NCBI RefSeq assembly: GCF_011320075.1
Contig: NZ_JAANPA010000035.1
Span: 1-35,171, forward strand
Source: Sphingosinicella sp. YJ22
Lineage (GTDB): Bacteria; Pseudomonadota; Alphaproteobacteria; Sphingomonadales; Sphingomonadaceae
Direction: 5' to 3'
Length of the DNA: 35,171 nucleotides
The notes under the pieces were generated by a model, which was not told the DNA's origin, did not search any database, and saw only the letters and a program-made list of their open reading frames with translations. The translations under genes and the position numbers were made by a program. Within the stretch, counting starts at the first letter, position 1; each line of letters begins with the position of its first letter. Shown one piece after another: positions 27,720 through 35,171 of the stretch.

Positions 27720-27902
27720 ATGTCGCTCGAAGACCCGGCATGGTTGCGTGAGCAGGCCAAACGGTGCCGCTGGCTCGCCGCCACGGCAACCGACCAGCGC
27801 GAGGCCGAGACCCTTCGGCTCATGGCGCACGACTATGAGAAAAAGGCGGGCGAGCTTTCGCAGGCCCGCCCGGCCCCGCCGAGCCCCATGTCGGACGGCT
27901 GA
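27720..27902 (+). CDS. Small helical protein, unknown function
   Basis: A predicted 60-aa protein, mostly helical: DPAWLREQAKRCRWLAATAT, then REAETLRLMAHDYEKKAGEL. This resembles small alphaproteobacterial proteins of the 'CRRLA...DE...ETLRRMA-YE-KA' type seen near DUF6894-type genes; no function is known. The ATG at 27720 has AGGA 8 bases upstream. It is divergent from the DUF6894 gene and convergent with the sensor kinase gene. Confidence 0.6.
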   Translation: MSLEDPAWLREQAKRCRWLAATATDQREAETLRLMAHDYEKKAGELSQARPAPPSPMSDG

Positions 27903-27949
27903 AAAGCGCTCGATCCCGCGACGCGAGACGGACAGGCGGGATCCAACCT

Positions 27950-30115
27950 CTAGGAAGCCTCCGCCAGAGGCATCCCATTCCCGGCCCGGGCGGCGACGGT
28001 GAAGCTGATCGCCGTGCCCGAGCTGCCGGTGCTGTCCAGCCAGATGCGCCCGCCATGATATTCTACGATGGTGCGGGAGATCGACAAGCCCAGGCCGAGT
28101 CCCTTTTCTTTCGTCGAGTTGAACGGAGAGAAGAGGTCGGTGGCTCGTCCGGCCAGCCCGTACCCGTTGTCGGTCACGGTGAATTCGACGCATTGCTCGT
28201 CGCGGCGCCGGACGCGCACATGCACCGACGGCTCGTCGCGATTGGCCACCGCCTCGCAGGCGTTGCGCATCAAGTTCATCAGGACCTGCTGGATCTGAAC
28301 CCGATCCCCCCAGAGCGATTGGGCGTCTTCGTCGATCTCGTACTTGATCCACTCCTCCGAACAGGCCTCCGCCGAAACCAGCGAATCCACCGTGTCGCGC
28401 AGGAGACGCCGTATCTCGACGGATTCCCCGCCTCGACGCTCGGACAGGATCATGTCCTGGACTCGGCGGATGATGCTTCCGGCGGTCTGCACCTGACGCT
28501 TGGCGCCATCGAGGGCCTGCGCCGCCATCGTCCGCGCAGACTCGTCATTGCGCGCGAGCAGCTTCTCGCCGCCGGCGAGATAATTCGACGCCGCGGTGAG
28601 AGGCTGGCTCAGTTCGTGGGCCAGCGTCGCAGCCATCGTGTTCATCGCGTCCACCCGCGAGAGATGATTGATCTGCTCCTGCAGCGACTCGACCAGCTTG
28701 TCGGCGGTCACGTCCTGATCCGTCCCCAACAGCGAGGTCACGACCCCTGCTTCCGACTTGACCGGAATGGCGGTGATGTAGCGGTCCGACGTCGCGCCGC
28801 TCGGCAAATAGGCCCTGAACTCGCAGGTCTGGGGCTCGCCGGTCGAAAGCGCGGAGGCGATGAGCTTGGCCATGGTCGCCCGCCCGTCCTCGTCGAGGTA
28901 GCGAAAGAACTCGTGGAGCTGGAGGCGGTCGGATCCGGAATCTCGCTCGTACATCGCGCAAAGCTCATCGGACCACAGGATCTCTCCCGTCTGCAGGTCG
29001 CACTCCCAGTCGCCGATCCTGGCGATACGCTGCGCCTCGCGCAGACGGGCATTGGCGAGCGTCAGCGCTCGCGAATGGGCGTTGCGCCGGCGAATGCCGA
29101 TCAGGATGAAGGCGGCGAGAAGCAGGCTCACCAGGGTCACCAGACCCATGATCGTCCGATAGACCCGCGACCGCCGAAGCACCGGCTCGAGGGTGGCGGC
29201 CTCTGACGTGCCGGCCGTCACGAAGATCGGGTAACCGGCGATCCTTCGATGGGCGAAGTAGCGCACATGGCCGTCGATGGAGCTCGGGCCCACGTAGGTG
29301 CCGTTGGGATTGCGCTGCTGCATGCGCATCACCAGGCCGTCGCTCAGGTCCTCGCCGAAGCTCACTCGGTTGCCCTCGCGCCGCACCCTGGTGATCCCGT
29401 CGAGACCGATGACGGAAATGAGGTCGGTCGGCTCGAAACGGGCCGCGCCGACGAAGTTGCTGAGATCGCGCGGCCGGATCTGCACGCCGACGAAGCCGAG
29501 CGTAGCGCCGTCCTCGCCCAGCACCCGCCGGGTCAGATAAAGAAAGGTGTCTCCCAGGACCCGCGATTCAATGGGGGGGCTGATGAGCAGCTCGGTGCCC
29601 GGATGTGCGCTCTGGCGGATGAAAGCTGGGTTGCGGCTGACATTCGATGGATGGATCGCCCGTTGCTCGCTCGTCGCCAGCAGGTCTCCGTCTGGGCCGA
29701 CCACGGTCACCACGCCGTAGGTGCTCCCGCTTACGATCGGATCGCGAATGAGGAATGGGACTATCGGCCCCCGTGTCCGCCGGGCCGGGCGGGAGAGAAG
29801 ATAGCTTTGCGCGATATGCCGGGTGACCAGATCGGCGCCTTCGAACGTGCGCGCGACATATTGCTCCAGAGCGATCGCGCGGTTCTGGGTCTGGCGTAGT
29901 GCTGCATCGACGGCGAGGCTTCGTTCGCGCCGCGACTGCTCGATGACGGCGACCCATCCGGCGGTCAGCAGCAGGGCGGTGGAGGCGAGCACCAGGGCAT
30001 AGGCCACCCACTGCGGCGCCAGCGAAGGCTTCCGCAGGTCATCTACCCAGCGCCACCTCAATCTTCGATTCTCCGCACCCGACCGGGCCGGCATTGACGC
30101 ACGGGCCCGCAGCAT
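27950..30115 (-). CDS. Sensor histidine kinase with periplasmic sensor and PAS domains
   Basis: A 721-aa membrane kinase. Membrane segments lie at about 37-57 and 321-343, flanking a ~260-residue periplasmic region that resembles a double-Cache-type sensor. A PAS domain follows (about 360-470, with GDWECDLQTGEILWSDEL). The phosphoacceptor is H500 in LAHELSQPLTA, the FixL/DctB-like HisKA type. The ATPase domain has an N-box MNLMRNACEAV, a G1 box VTDNGYGL and a G2 box KGLGLGLSI. There is no response regulator gene in the window, so it is an orphan here. ATG 30115 is the longest start; a second in-frame ATG at 30094 is equally possible. Signal unknown. Confidence 0.92.
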   Translation of the reverse strand: MLRARASMPARSGAENRRLRWRWVDDLRKPSLAPQWVAYALVLASTALLLTAGWVAVIEQSRRERSLAVDAALRQTQNRAIALEQYVARTFEGADLVTRHIAQSYLLSRPARRTRGPIVPFLIRDPIVSGSTYGVVTVVGPDGDLLATSEQRAIHPSNVSRNPAFIRQSAHPGTELLISPPIESRVLGDTFLYLTRRVLGEDGATLGFVGVQIRPRDLSNFVGAARFEPTDLISVIGLDGITRVRREGNRVSFGEDLSDGLVMRMQQRNPNGTYVGPSSIDGHVRYFAHRRIAGYPIFVTAGTSEAATLEPVLRRSRVYRTIMGLVTLVSLLLAAFILIGIRRRNAHSRALTLANARLREAQRIARIGDWECDLQTGEILWSDELCAMYERDSGSDRLQLHEFFRYLDEDGRATMAKLIASALSTGEPQTCEFRAYLPSGATSDRYITAIPVKSEAGVVTSLLGTDQDVTADKLVESLQEQINHLSRVDAMNTMAATLAHELSQPLTAASNYLAGGEKLLARNDESARTMAAQALDGAKRQVQTAGSIIRRVQDMILSERRGGESVEIRRLLRDTVDSLVSAEACSEEWIKYEIDEDAQSLWGDRVQIQQVLMNLMRNACEAVANRDEPSVHVRVRRRDEQCVEFTVTDNGYGLAGRATDLFSPFNSTKEKGLGLGLSISRTIVEYHGGRIWLDSTGSSGTAISFTVAARAGNGMPLAEAS

Positions 30116-30174
30116 GGGTCAATAACACAGTTGGCGAAAGGCGGGCGGCTTGGCGCGTCCGCAACGGGCGCGGC

Positions 30175-30199
30175 GGAACTTCGATGCCGAACATCGGTT
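30175..30199 (+). promoter_or_regulatory. Candidate EcfG (general stress sigma factor) promoter
   Basis: GGAAC (30175-30179), a 16-bp spacer, then GGTT (30196-30199) closely matches the alphaproteobacterial EcfG/SigT pattern GGAAC-N16/17-CGTT, with one mismatch. It lies 32 bp upstream of the lipoprotein ATG, in the right orientation. Confidence 0.4.
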
Positions 30200-30231
30200 G
30201 GCGGCGGGGAATGTTCGAAGGAGAGCTTTAC

Positions 30232-30702
30232 ATGCGCGGATTGGCACTGACTGCCTGTGGTGTCCTTGCGTTGGGCCTGGGCGCCTGCGGAGACGCCGAC
30301 GACGATACCGCCAACATGGCGATGACCAATGGCTCCGGCACCGAAGCCGCGCCGGGCGACAACGCCACCGCCGCCAGCGCCGGCGCGACGTCGGCCTGGC
30401 CCGAGGGCAGCCGTATCGTCGAGGAAGGCGGCGTGACCTATCGAGTCGATTCCGCCGGCGCGCGGGTGCGGCTCGGTCCCAACGAGAGCCGCATCGTCGT
30501 CGCCGACGGCGTGCGCTATCGAGTCGATCCCGACGGCGCTCGGGTCCGCATCGACACGCGCGGCGACGCCATCAGGATCGGAGACAGCGTCATCACCGGC
30601 AACGCGCCCAACGGCCGCAGCGACGTCGAGACGCCGGGCGAGGCCGCCACCGACGCGGTCGAGGATACCGTTGAAGCGGTCGGCGACGCCGTTCCCGACT
30701 AA
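30232..30702 (+). CDS. Predicted lipoprotein with two internal repeats
   Basis: A predicted 156-aa lipoprotein. The signal peptide MRGLALTACGVLALGLGAC ends in the lipobox LGAC with C19 as the acylation site. A low-complexity Asp/Ala/Thr linker follows. Two adjacent repeats, residues 60-81 (SRIVEEGGVTYRVD...) and 86-107 (SRIVVADGVRYRVD...), match at 15 of 22 positions; each reads like a beta-hairpin. The C-terminus, EAATDAVEDTVEAVGDAV, is an acidic helix. I do not know the family. AAGGAGAG before the ATG is a strong ribosome binding site. It has a candidate stress promoter and a strong terminator, and is probably monocistronic. Confidence 0.75.
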   Translation: MRGLALTACGVLALGLGACGDADDDTANMAMTNGSGTEAAPGDNATAASAGATSAWPEGSRIVEEGGVTYRVDSAGARVRLGPNESRIVVADGVRYRVDPDGARVRIDTRGDAIRIGDSVITGNAPNGRSDVETPGEAATDAVEDTVEAVGDAVPD

Positions 30703-30754
30703 GGATTTGCGCGAGGCCGTCGCCAAGCGGCCCGCACCTCGCGAAACTCACACG

Positions 30755-30777
30755 CTCCCGCTTCGGCGGGAGTTTTT
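30755..30777 (+). terminator. Rho-independent terminator of the lipoprotein gene
   Basis: CTCCCGC (30755-30761), a UUCG loop, GCGGGAG (30766-30772) and TTTTT. A perfect 7-bp stem with an extra-stable tetraloop, 53 bp past the lipoprotein stop. Confidence 0.93.
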
Positions 30778-31146
30778 CTGTCTGGGCGTTGGGGGGGGCG
30801 AACCTGAGTAGCCGCCCGGGAGATTTCGGCGCGACGCTCGAATGACCGGAAACGGACAGTCGCACGCGATGTCCGGTTGCCGCGCCCGCGCCGGCGGCGC
30901 TTCGTCGCCGCGGCGGATATTTTCGTCGAACCGATCTTGTTTAGAAACTAATCTTTCCCAATTCGACGCCCACGAGCAGGCGGGATTTCCCAACAACCGG
31001 TGGAATCTCCCGCGGGGCCGCTCAGCCTGACCGCGCTGCCAGCGAGCAGGACCATGGAAAACAACGGCTTACGCCTTTTGGCACGACTCGTGCTGAGAGC
31101 GCTCCATCAGGGCCCGGGGCCCGCCTTGGGGAAAAGGATCATTGCG
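30778..31146. other. 369-bp intergenic region upstream of the PspC gene
   Basis: I see no convincing gene. It holds a run of eight to nine G (from about 30790), a small inverted repeat CGGACA/TGTCCG (30853-30858 and 30870-30875), and a conspicuously A+T-rich block around 30914-30965 that probably contains the promoter for the PspC gene, although I cannot pick out clear hexamers. In-frame starts at 31000 and 31054 would extend the PspC protein with Arg/Leu-rich sequence unlike the family and were rejected. Confidence 0.5.
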
Positions 31147-31449
31147 ATGAAGACTGCGAACACCAACCTCCTCCTCCGCGACGACACCTTCTTCGGCGTC
31201 TGCCAGGGGATCGGCGAGGATTTCGGCTTCAGCCCGAACATCCTGCGGGTGGCGTTCGCGCCGTTGCTTTTCTTCAGCTGGCAGGGCGCGATCGCGCTCT
31301 ATGTCGGCCTCGGCCTGCTGGTGCTGACGACGCGCCTGATCGCGCCGAACCCCAAGCCGGCCAAGGCCCCCGCGGCGGACGTGACGCCGGCCGAGCGCAC
31401 CGAAGCCGCCGTCGACGCCGACGCCGAGCCACTGCCGATCGCGGCCTGA
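31147..31449 (+). CDS. PspC domain protein
   Basis: A 100-aa protein. The PspC signature is LLRDDTFFGVCQGIGEDFGFSPNILRVAF (about 8-36), followed by one membrane span (about 38-63) and an Ala/Pro/Glu-rich tail. In other bacteria PspC-type proteins sense inner-membrane stress; this isolated single-domain form has no pspA or pspB nearby, so its role is unclear. ATG 31147 has AAGGA 8 bases upstream. It is followed by a strong terminator. Confidence 0.85.
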   Translation: MKTANTNLLLRDDTFFGVCQGIGEDFGFSPNILRVAFAPLLFFSWQGAIALYVGLGLLVLTTRLIAPNPKPAKAPAADVTPAERTEAAVDADAEPLPIAA

Positions 31450-31474
31450 CCATTTCCCGAGCGGGGACAGGAAA

Positions 31475-31502
31475 GGGAGCGGCCCCCACCGCTCCCTTTT
31501 TT
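31475..31502 (+). terminator. Rho-independent terminator shared by convergent genes
   Basis: GGGAGCGG (31475-31482), a 6-base loop, CCGCTCCC (31489-31496) and six T. The T-tract contains the first base pairs of the convergent glycosyltransferase's stop codon. Leftwards the stem is followed by TTT only, so it is stronger for the PspC gene. Confidence 0.92.
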
Positions 31503-32493
31503 ATGCTTGCAGCTTGGCGCGCGCCGGCGACTCCGCCAGCGCGCCGGTGGCGAGATCGGCGACGCCCGGCAGAGCAAGATAGTGGAGACGGCGGACCTCG
31601 CGGCGGCCGCGCACGACGGTATCGAGGATGAGGCCGCACATGAAGCTCATGAACGCCACGATCATCAAGCCGGTGGCAAGGATCGCGGTCGGGAAGCGCG
31701 GCACCAGCCCGGTCTGGACATAGGTGATCGCGAGCGGCACCGAGATCGCCACCGCGATCGCGGCGAGGAACAGGCCGAAGCCGCCGTAGAAGAGCACCGG
31801 CCGCTCGATCCGGAACAGGTGAAGGATCGTCTTCAGGATCCGCCAGCCGTCGCGATAGGTCGACAGCTTGGACTGCGAGCCTTCGGGCCGCGCGCCATAA
31901 GCGGTGACGACCTCGCCGACCGGCATTGCGAGCTCGAGGGCGTGGACGCTGATCTCGGTCTCGGTCTCGAAACCGCGCGCCAACGCAGGGAACGACTTGG
32001 CGAAGCGGCGCGAGAAGATCCGGTAGCCGGAGAAGATGTCGGTGAAGGTGCGGCCGAACAGGCTGGCGAGGATGCCGGTGAACAGCTTGTTGCCGAGCAC
32101 GTGGCCGGGCCGGTAGCTCTCGCTCTCCACCTCCGACTCGCGGGCGCCGACGACCATGTCGAGCTGCTCGTCGATCAGCTTGGCGACCAGGGCGGGCGCC
32201 GCGGACGCGTCGTAGGTCGCGTCGCCGTCGGCCATCACATAGATGTCCGCCTCGACGTCGGCGAACATGCGCCGAACGACATGGCCCTTGCCTTGCATCT
32301 TCTCGGTGCGGACGACGGCGCCGGCGGCCGCGGCGACCTCGCGGGTGCGGTCGCGGCTGTTATTGTCGTAGACGTAGACGGTCGCGCCCGGCAGCGCGGC
32401 GCGGAACGCCGCGACCGTCTGGGCGATCGCCGCTTCCTCATTGTAGCAAGGCAGGAGGACGGCGATGCGGATGCCGTTGAGGTCGTTGCTCAT
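31501..32493 (-). CDS. Family 2 glycosyltransferase, membrane-attached
   Basis: A 330-aa GT-A fold enzyme. The nucleotide-sugar region is IAVLLPCYNEEAAI and the metal-binding DxD is D-G-D in VMADGDATYD. The motif GNKLFTGILASLFGRTFTDIFSGYR is typical of polyprenyl-phosphate mannosyl/glucosyltransferases. Two membrane segments are near the C-terminus (about 238-262 and 270-298). It should transfer a sugar from a nucleotide donor, probably to undecaprenyl phosphate; donor unknown. ATG 32493 is chosen over the preceding TTG; GGGGA lies just upstream. It is not embedded in a polysaccharide cluster. Confidence 0.87.
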   Translation of the reverse strand: MSNDLNGIRIAVLLPCYNEEAAIAQTVAAFRAALPGATVYVYDNNSRDRTREVAAAAGAVVRTEKMQGKGHVVRRMFADVEADIYVMADGDATYDASAAPALVAKLIDEQLDMVVGARESEVESESYRPGHVLGNKLFTGILASLFGRTFTDIFSGYRIFSRRFAKSFPALARGFETETEISVHALELAMPVGEVVTAYGARPEGSQSKLSTYRDGWRILKTILHLFRIERPVLFYGGFGLFLAAIAVAISVPLAITYVQTGLVPRFPTAILATGLMIVAFMSFMCGLILDTVVRGRREVRRLHYLALPGVADLATGALAESPARAKLQA

Positions 32494-32507
32494 CAATCCC
32501 CTACCCC

Positions 32508-32606
32508 AAACCCGTTCGGCCTGAGCTTGTCGAAGGCCCGCCTTCCCTTACCCCAGCTGGGTTAAAAGAAGGACAGTGCTTCGACAGGCTCCGCACGAGC
32601 GGGTTT
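32508..32606. repeat. Long imperfect inverted repeat (REP-like element B)
   Basis: The 28-base arms 32508-32535 and 32579-32606 are reverse complements at 23 of 28 positions, with a 43-base loop. The arms read like AAACCCG(T/C)TCG...TGTCGAAG, a core I associate with sphingomonad intergenic repeats, and share CCTGAGC and TCGAAGG with element A at 11342-11420. The right arm ends 3 bp after the tig stop codon, so the hairpin may end or stabilise the tig mRNA. Confidence 0.8.
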
Positions 32607-32609
32607 GGA

Positions 32610-34154
32610 TTACTTCGCCTTCTTGGCGGGCGCCTTCTTGGCCTTGGGCTCGGCCTTGGCCGCCGGAGCGTCGTCGGCCTTGGCCTTCTTGGCCGCGGGC
32701 TTCTTGGCCGGCTTGTCCTCGGTCACCGCCTCGGCCTTGTCCGCCTTCTTCTTGGCGGCCGCCTTCTTGGCCGGCTTGTGGTCATGATCGTGATCATGGC
32801 CGCAGCCCGGGCCGTGGACATGCTCTTCCTCGACCTCGATCGCGGCTTCCAGCTCCTCGCGGGTCACCGAGCGGTCGGTGATCTCGGCCTTCGAGAAGAT
32901 GTGGTCGACGACCTTGTCCTCGTAGAGCGGGGCGCGCAGCTGGGCCGCGGCCATCGGGTCCTGGCGGACATATTCGACGAAGCGCTGGCGATCCTCGGGG
33001 CGGTATTGCTGGGCCGCCTGCATGATCAGCGCGTTCATCTCCTGGTTGGAGACCTCGACGCCGTTCTTCTGGCCGATCTCCGAGAGCAGCAGGCCGAGGC
33101 GCACGCGGCGCTCGGCGATCCGGCGGTAATCGTCGCGCTCGGCTTCCATCTCGGCGCGCGCGGCATCGGGGTCGGCCTCGTGGCCGGCCTCATGATCGAG
33201 CTGGCGCCAGATCTGGCTGAACTCGGCCTCGACCATGGTCTCGGGCACCGGGAAGTCGTGGGCGGCGGCGAGCTGGTCGAGTAGCTGGCGCTTCATGTGG
33301 GTGCGGGTGAGGCCGTTCAATTCCTGCTCGACCTGGCCCTTGAGGAGGCCGCGCAGTTGGTCGAGGCTCTCGAGCCCCATCGACTTGGCGAAGCCGTCGT
33401 CCGGCGCGGCGTCGCGCGGGACCTGGACCTCGTTGACGGTGACGTCGAAGGTCGCGGCCTTACCCTTGAGATAATCGACCGGATATTCGTCGGGGAAGCT
33501 CACCTCGACCTTGCGCTGGTCGTTGGCCTTGGCGCCGACGAGCTGGTCCTCGAAGCCCGGGATGAGCCGGCCCGAGCCGAGCTCGATCGACATGTTCTCG
33601 CCCTTGCCGCCCTCGAACGGCTCGCCGTCGACCTTGCCCTCGAAGTCGATCATGAGCAGGTCGCCCTTTTCGGCCTTGCGGCCCTTGGGAGCGGGGTCGA
33701 AGCTCTTCTGGCCCTCGGCCATGCGGGCGACCGCGGCGTCGACCATCTCGTCGGTCGCCTTGACCTGGAGGCGCTCCAGCTTCAGGCCGTCGACGCTCGC
33801 TTCCGGAACGTCCGGCAGAGTCTCGACCTCGACCTCGACCACGGCATCCTTGCCGGGCTGGTGATCCTCTTCGAGGCGCACGCTCGGCTGCATCGCCGGA
33901 CGGATCTTGTTGTCGCTGAGGAGCTTCTGAACGCCTTCCTGGATGGCGGTCTCGAGCGCCTGCGCCTCGAGGCGCGGGCCGTGCATCTTGCGGACGAGGT
34001 TCGCCGGCACCTTGCCCGGGCGGAAGCCCGGCATGCGCACCTGCGGCGCGATGGTCTTCAGCTCCTGATCGATCTTGGCATCGATCTCCTTGGCCGCGAT
34101 GGTGAGGCGGTAGCCCCGCTTCAGGCCCTCGTTCAATGTCTCGACAGTCTGCAT
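32610..34154 (-). CDS. tig: Trigger factor (ribosome-associated chaperone)
   Basis: A 514-aa protein. The N-terminal ribosome-binding domain has GFRPGKVPANLVRKMHG. A FKBP-type peptidyl-prolyl isomerase domain (about 160-245) is followed by the helical C-terminal chaperone domain. It assists folding of nascent proteins. The usual length is about 430-450 aa; here the last ~70 residues are extra. They begin with a His-rich segment HVHGPGCGHDHDHDH near 445-459 and continue as Lys/Ala/Pro repeats (AKKAAAKKK, KPAKKPAAKKAK). The start ATG at 34154 (MQTVETLNEGLKR) is typical. It is preceded by tRNA-Leu on the same strand. Confidence 0.96.
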   Translation of the reverse strand: MQTVETLNEGLKRGYRLTIAAKEIDAKIDQELKTIAPQVRMPGFRPGKVPANLVRKMHGPRLEAQALETAIQEGVQKLLSDNKIRPAMQPSVRLEEDHQPGKDAVVEVEVETLPDVPEASVDGLKLERLQVKATDEMVDAAVARMAEGQKSFDPAPKGRKAEKGDLLMIDFEGKVDGEPFEGGKGENMSIELGSGRLIPGFEDQLVGAKANDQRKVEVSFPDEYPVDYLKGKAATFDVTVNEVQVPRDAAPDDGFAKSMGLESLDQLRGLLKGQVEQELNGLTRTHMKRQLLDQLAAAHDFPVPETMVEAEFSQIWRQLDHEAGHEADPDAARAEMEAERDDYRRIAERRVRLGLLLSEIGQKNGVEVSNQEMNALIMQAAQQYRPEDRQRFVEYVRQDPMAAAQLRAPLYEDKVVDHIFSKAEITDRSVTREELEAAIEVEEEHVHGPGCGHDHDHDHKPAKKAAAKKKADKAEAVTEDKPAKKPAAKKAKADDAPAAKAEPKAKKAPAKKAK

Positions 34155-34237
34155 GATCGTCAGCTTAGCTTTCTAGAGTGCGCCACTCAGGGCTCGGTAA
34201 AATCGTTCGGCGCCACGCATCTCACGAAGCGGATGGC

Positions 34238-34322
34238 TGGTGCGGGCGAAGGGACTCGAACCCCCACATCTTTCGATACTGGAACCTAAATCCAGCGCGT
34301 CTACCAGTTCCGCCACGCCCGC
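34238..34322 (-). tRNA. tRNA-Leu (anticodon TAG)
   Basis: Minus strand: acceptor GCGGGCG/CGCCCGC, anticodon stem CTGGA/TCCAG around loop TTTAGGT, a long class II variable arm, T-arm with GGTTCGAGTCC, discriminator A and encoded CCA. The TAG anticodon reads CUN leucine codons, mainly CUA. It lies 83 bp upstream of tig. Confidence 0.97.
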
Positions 34323-34462
34323 CGGGCCGCCGGTCGGCGGGGTCTATAGCAGCCGGAGACATGAGGGCAAGCACCGGCTGTGCCGCGCAGGTCAACGAGC
34401 GATTGATCCGATACCGAAGGCGCATTATGCCCGCAACACACTTCTCGGAGGGGACTTCCTAC

Positions 34463-35171
34463 ATGCGTTTCAAGTCGTTGCTCGTGGCCGGTGCCGCCGC
34501 GCTCGCTTTCGCCACTCCCGCCGCCGCGCAATTTGACGACGGCCACGACCATGGCGGCCACGCCCTGCAACCCGCGCCGGCGGCGGCGCCGACCCCGACT
34601 CCGCCCGCTCCCGCCCAGCTCGGCGCGGAGGATTTGAGCTGGTCGACCGAGCTCGGCTTCACTCCCGCCGCGTTCCGCGGCCACGTCATGTTCCTGTCGG
34701 ACGACCTGCTCGGCGGCCGCGACCCCGGCACCCCCGGGCACGAGATCGCCGCGCGCTACGTCGCCTCGCAATTCGCAGCGCTCGGCGTCCAGCCGGGCAA
34801 TGACGGCAGCTGGTACCAGCAGGTCCGCCTCGCCCGCTCAACCGCGCAGCCGGGCGCGACCCTGCGCGTCGGCAACCAGAATTTCGCGTCGGGCGAGGGC
34901 TTCGCCTTCCTGGGCGGCTACCAGGCCGCTCCCATCGCGGTCGAGGCGCCTTTGGTGTTCGTTGGCTACGGCCTCGACGCGCCGAGCCAGGGCCATGACG
35001 ATTATCGCGGCCTCGACGTGCGCGGCAAGGTCGTGGTGATGCTCGCCGGCCTTCCGCAGGGCCTCGCCAGCGACGTGACCGCCCATCTCGGCAGCGCCCG
35101 GGCGCAGATGGCGGCCGCGCGCGGCGCCGTCGGCGCGATCGTGTTGCGGCCCGAGGCGGCCGCGGCGCGGT
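34463..35171 (+). CDS. Secreted M28-family metallopeptidase, N-terminal part (runs off the end)
   Basis: The frame is open for 236 codons to the window edge. It starts MRFKSLLVAGAAALAFATPAAA with a Sec signal peptide probably cleaved after AAA, then a His/Pro-rich linker. HVMFLSDDLLGGRDPGTPG and EIAARYVASQFAALGVQPG are typical of the opening of M28 aminopeptidases, followed by a PA-like segment (PLVFVGYGLDAP, DVRGKVVVML). The zinc-binding catalytic residues lie beyond the window, so activity cannot be judged. GGAGGGG lies 8 bases before the ATG. Confidence 0.85.
   Translation, partial: MRFKSLLVAGAAALAFATPAAAQFDDGHDHGGHALQPAPAAAPTPTPPAPAQLGAEDLSWSTELGFTPAAFRGHVMFLSDDLLGGRDPGTPGHEIAARYVASQFAALGVQPGNDGSWYQQVRLARSTAQPGATLRVGNQNFASGEGFAFLGGYQAAPIAVEAPLVFVGYGLDAPSQGHDDYRGLDVRGKVVVMLAGLPQGLASDVTAHLGSARAQMAAARGAVGAIVLRPEAAAAR

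Noticed and set aside
31000-31146. N-terminal extension of the PspC protein to 149 aa
   Set aside because: The extra residues are unlike PspC proteins, and a good ribosome binding site precedes the internal ATG at 31147.
34403-34431. Sigma-70 promoter TTGATC-N17-TATGCC before the M28 peptidase
   Set aside because: Spacing is right but the -10 matches the consensus poorly; not distinguishable from chance.

Overview
The window is a GC-rich (roughly 65-70%), gene-dense piece of a bacterial chromosome. It most likely comes from an alphaproteobacterium, and Sphingomonadales is my best guess. The basis is the gene content (gatCAB, a trigger factor/ClpP/ClpX/Lon/HU neighbourhood, DUF6894 and DUF202 proteins, an HTH protein of the 'RHDGW' type), the codon usage, and short palindromic intergenic repeats of a kind I associate with sphingomonads. 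No database search was possible, so the taxonomic placement is inference. The left edge is not clean genome: bases 9-42 closely match an Illumina P7 adapter and are followed by a 19-bp fold-back.

Layout. 44-298: tail of an unknown gene. 369-5185 (+): a tight four-gene run of a WecB-type UDP-GlcNAc 2-epimerase, a DauA-like FAD amine oxidoreductase, a class A penicillin-binding protein and a DUF202 membrane protein. 5103-7788 (-): a small membrane-associated protein and a large thiamine-diphosphate enzyme (transketolase/AceE-like). 7794-9306: a repeat-rich accessory patch with a tandem pair of ~94-bp palindromic units, a small HTH protein and a lower-GC SpoU-type RNA methyltransferase bracketed by two related 24-bp repeats. 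9347-15239 (-): zinc-ribbon protein, msrB, adenine deaminase, a purine phosphoribosyltransferase and gatBAC. 15363-16966 (+): a DUF3089 hydrolase and ruvX. 16963-19247 (-): an ABC transporter of the glycine betaine/OpuC type with a fused permease and binding protein. 19350-20859 (+): a DEDDh exonuclease and a zinc alcohol dehydrogenase.

20888-27226 (-) is the proteostasis block: tRNA-Val, hupB, lon, a SAM methyltransferase, clpX and clpP. Sequences resembling RpoH (heat-shock sigma) promoters precede both clpP and lon. 27355-32493 separates this block from trigger factor. It holds DUF6894, a 60-aa protein, an orphan sensor kinase, a repeat-containing lipoprotein with a possible EcfG stress promoter, a PspC protein and a glycosyltransferase. 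32610-34322 (-): tig with an unusual His-rich and Lys/Ala-rich tail, and tRNA-Leu. 34463-end (+): the start of a secreted M28-family peptidase, cut by the window edge.

Most of the window is ordinary core genome. I see no CRISPR array, transposase, phage genes or obvious new multi-gene system. The points most worth a second look are the adapter and fold-back at the left end, the repeat-bracketed SpoU cassette, the tandem palindrome pair beside the thiamine-enzyme gene, the trigger factor tail, and the candidate heat-shock and general-stress promoters.
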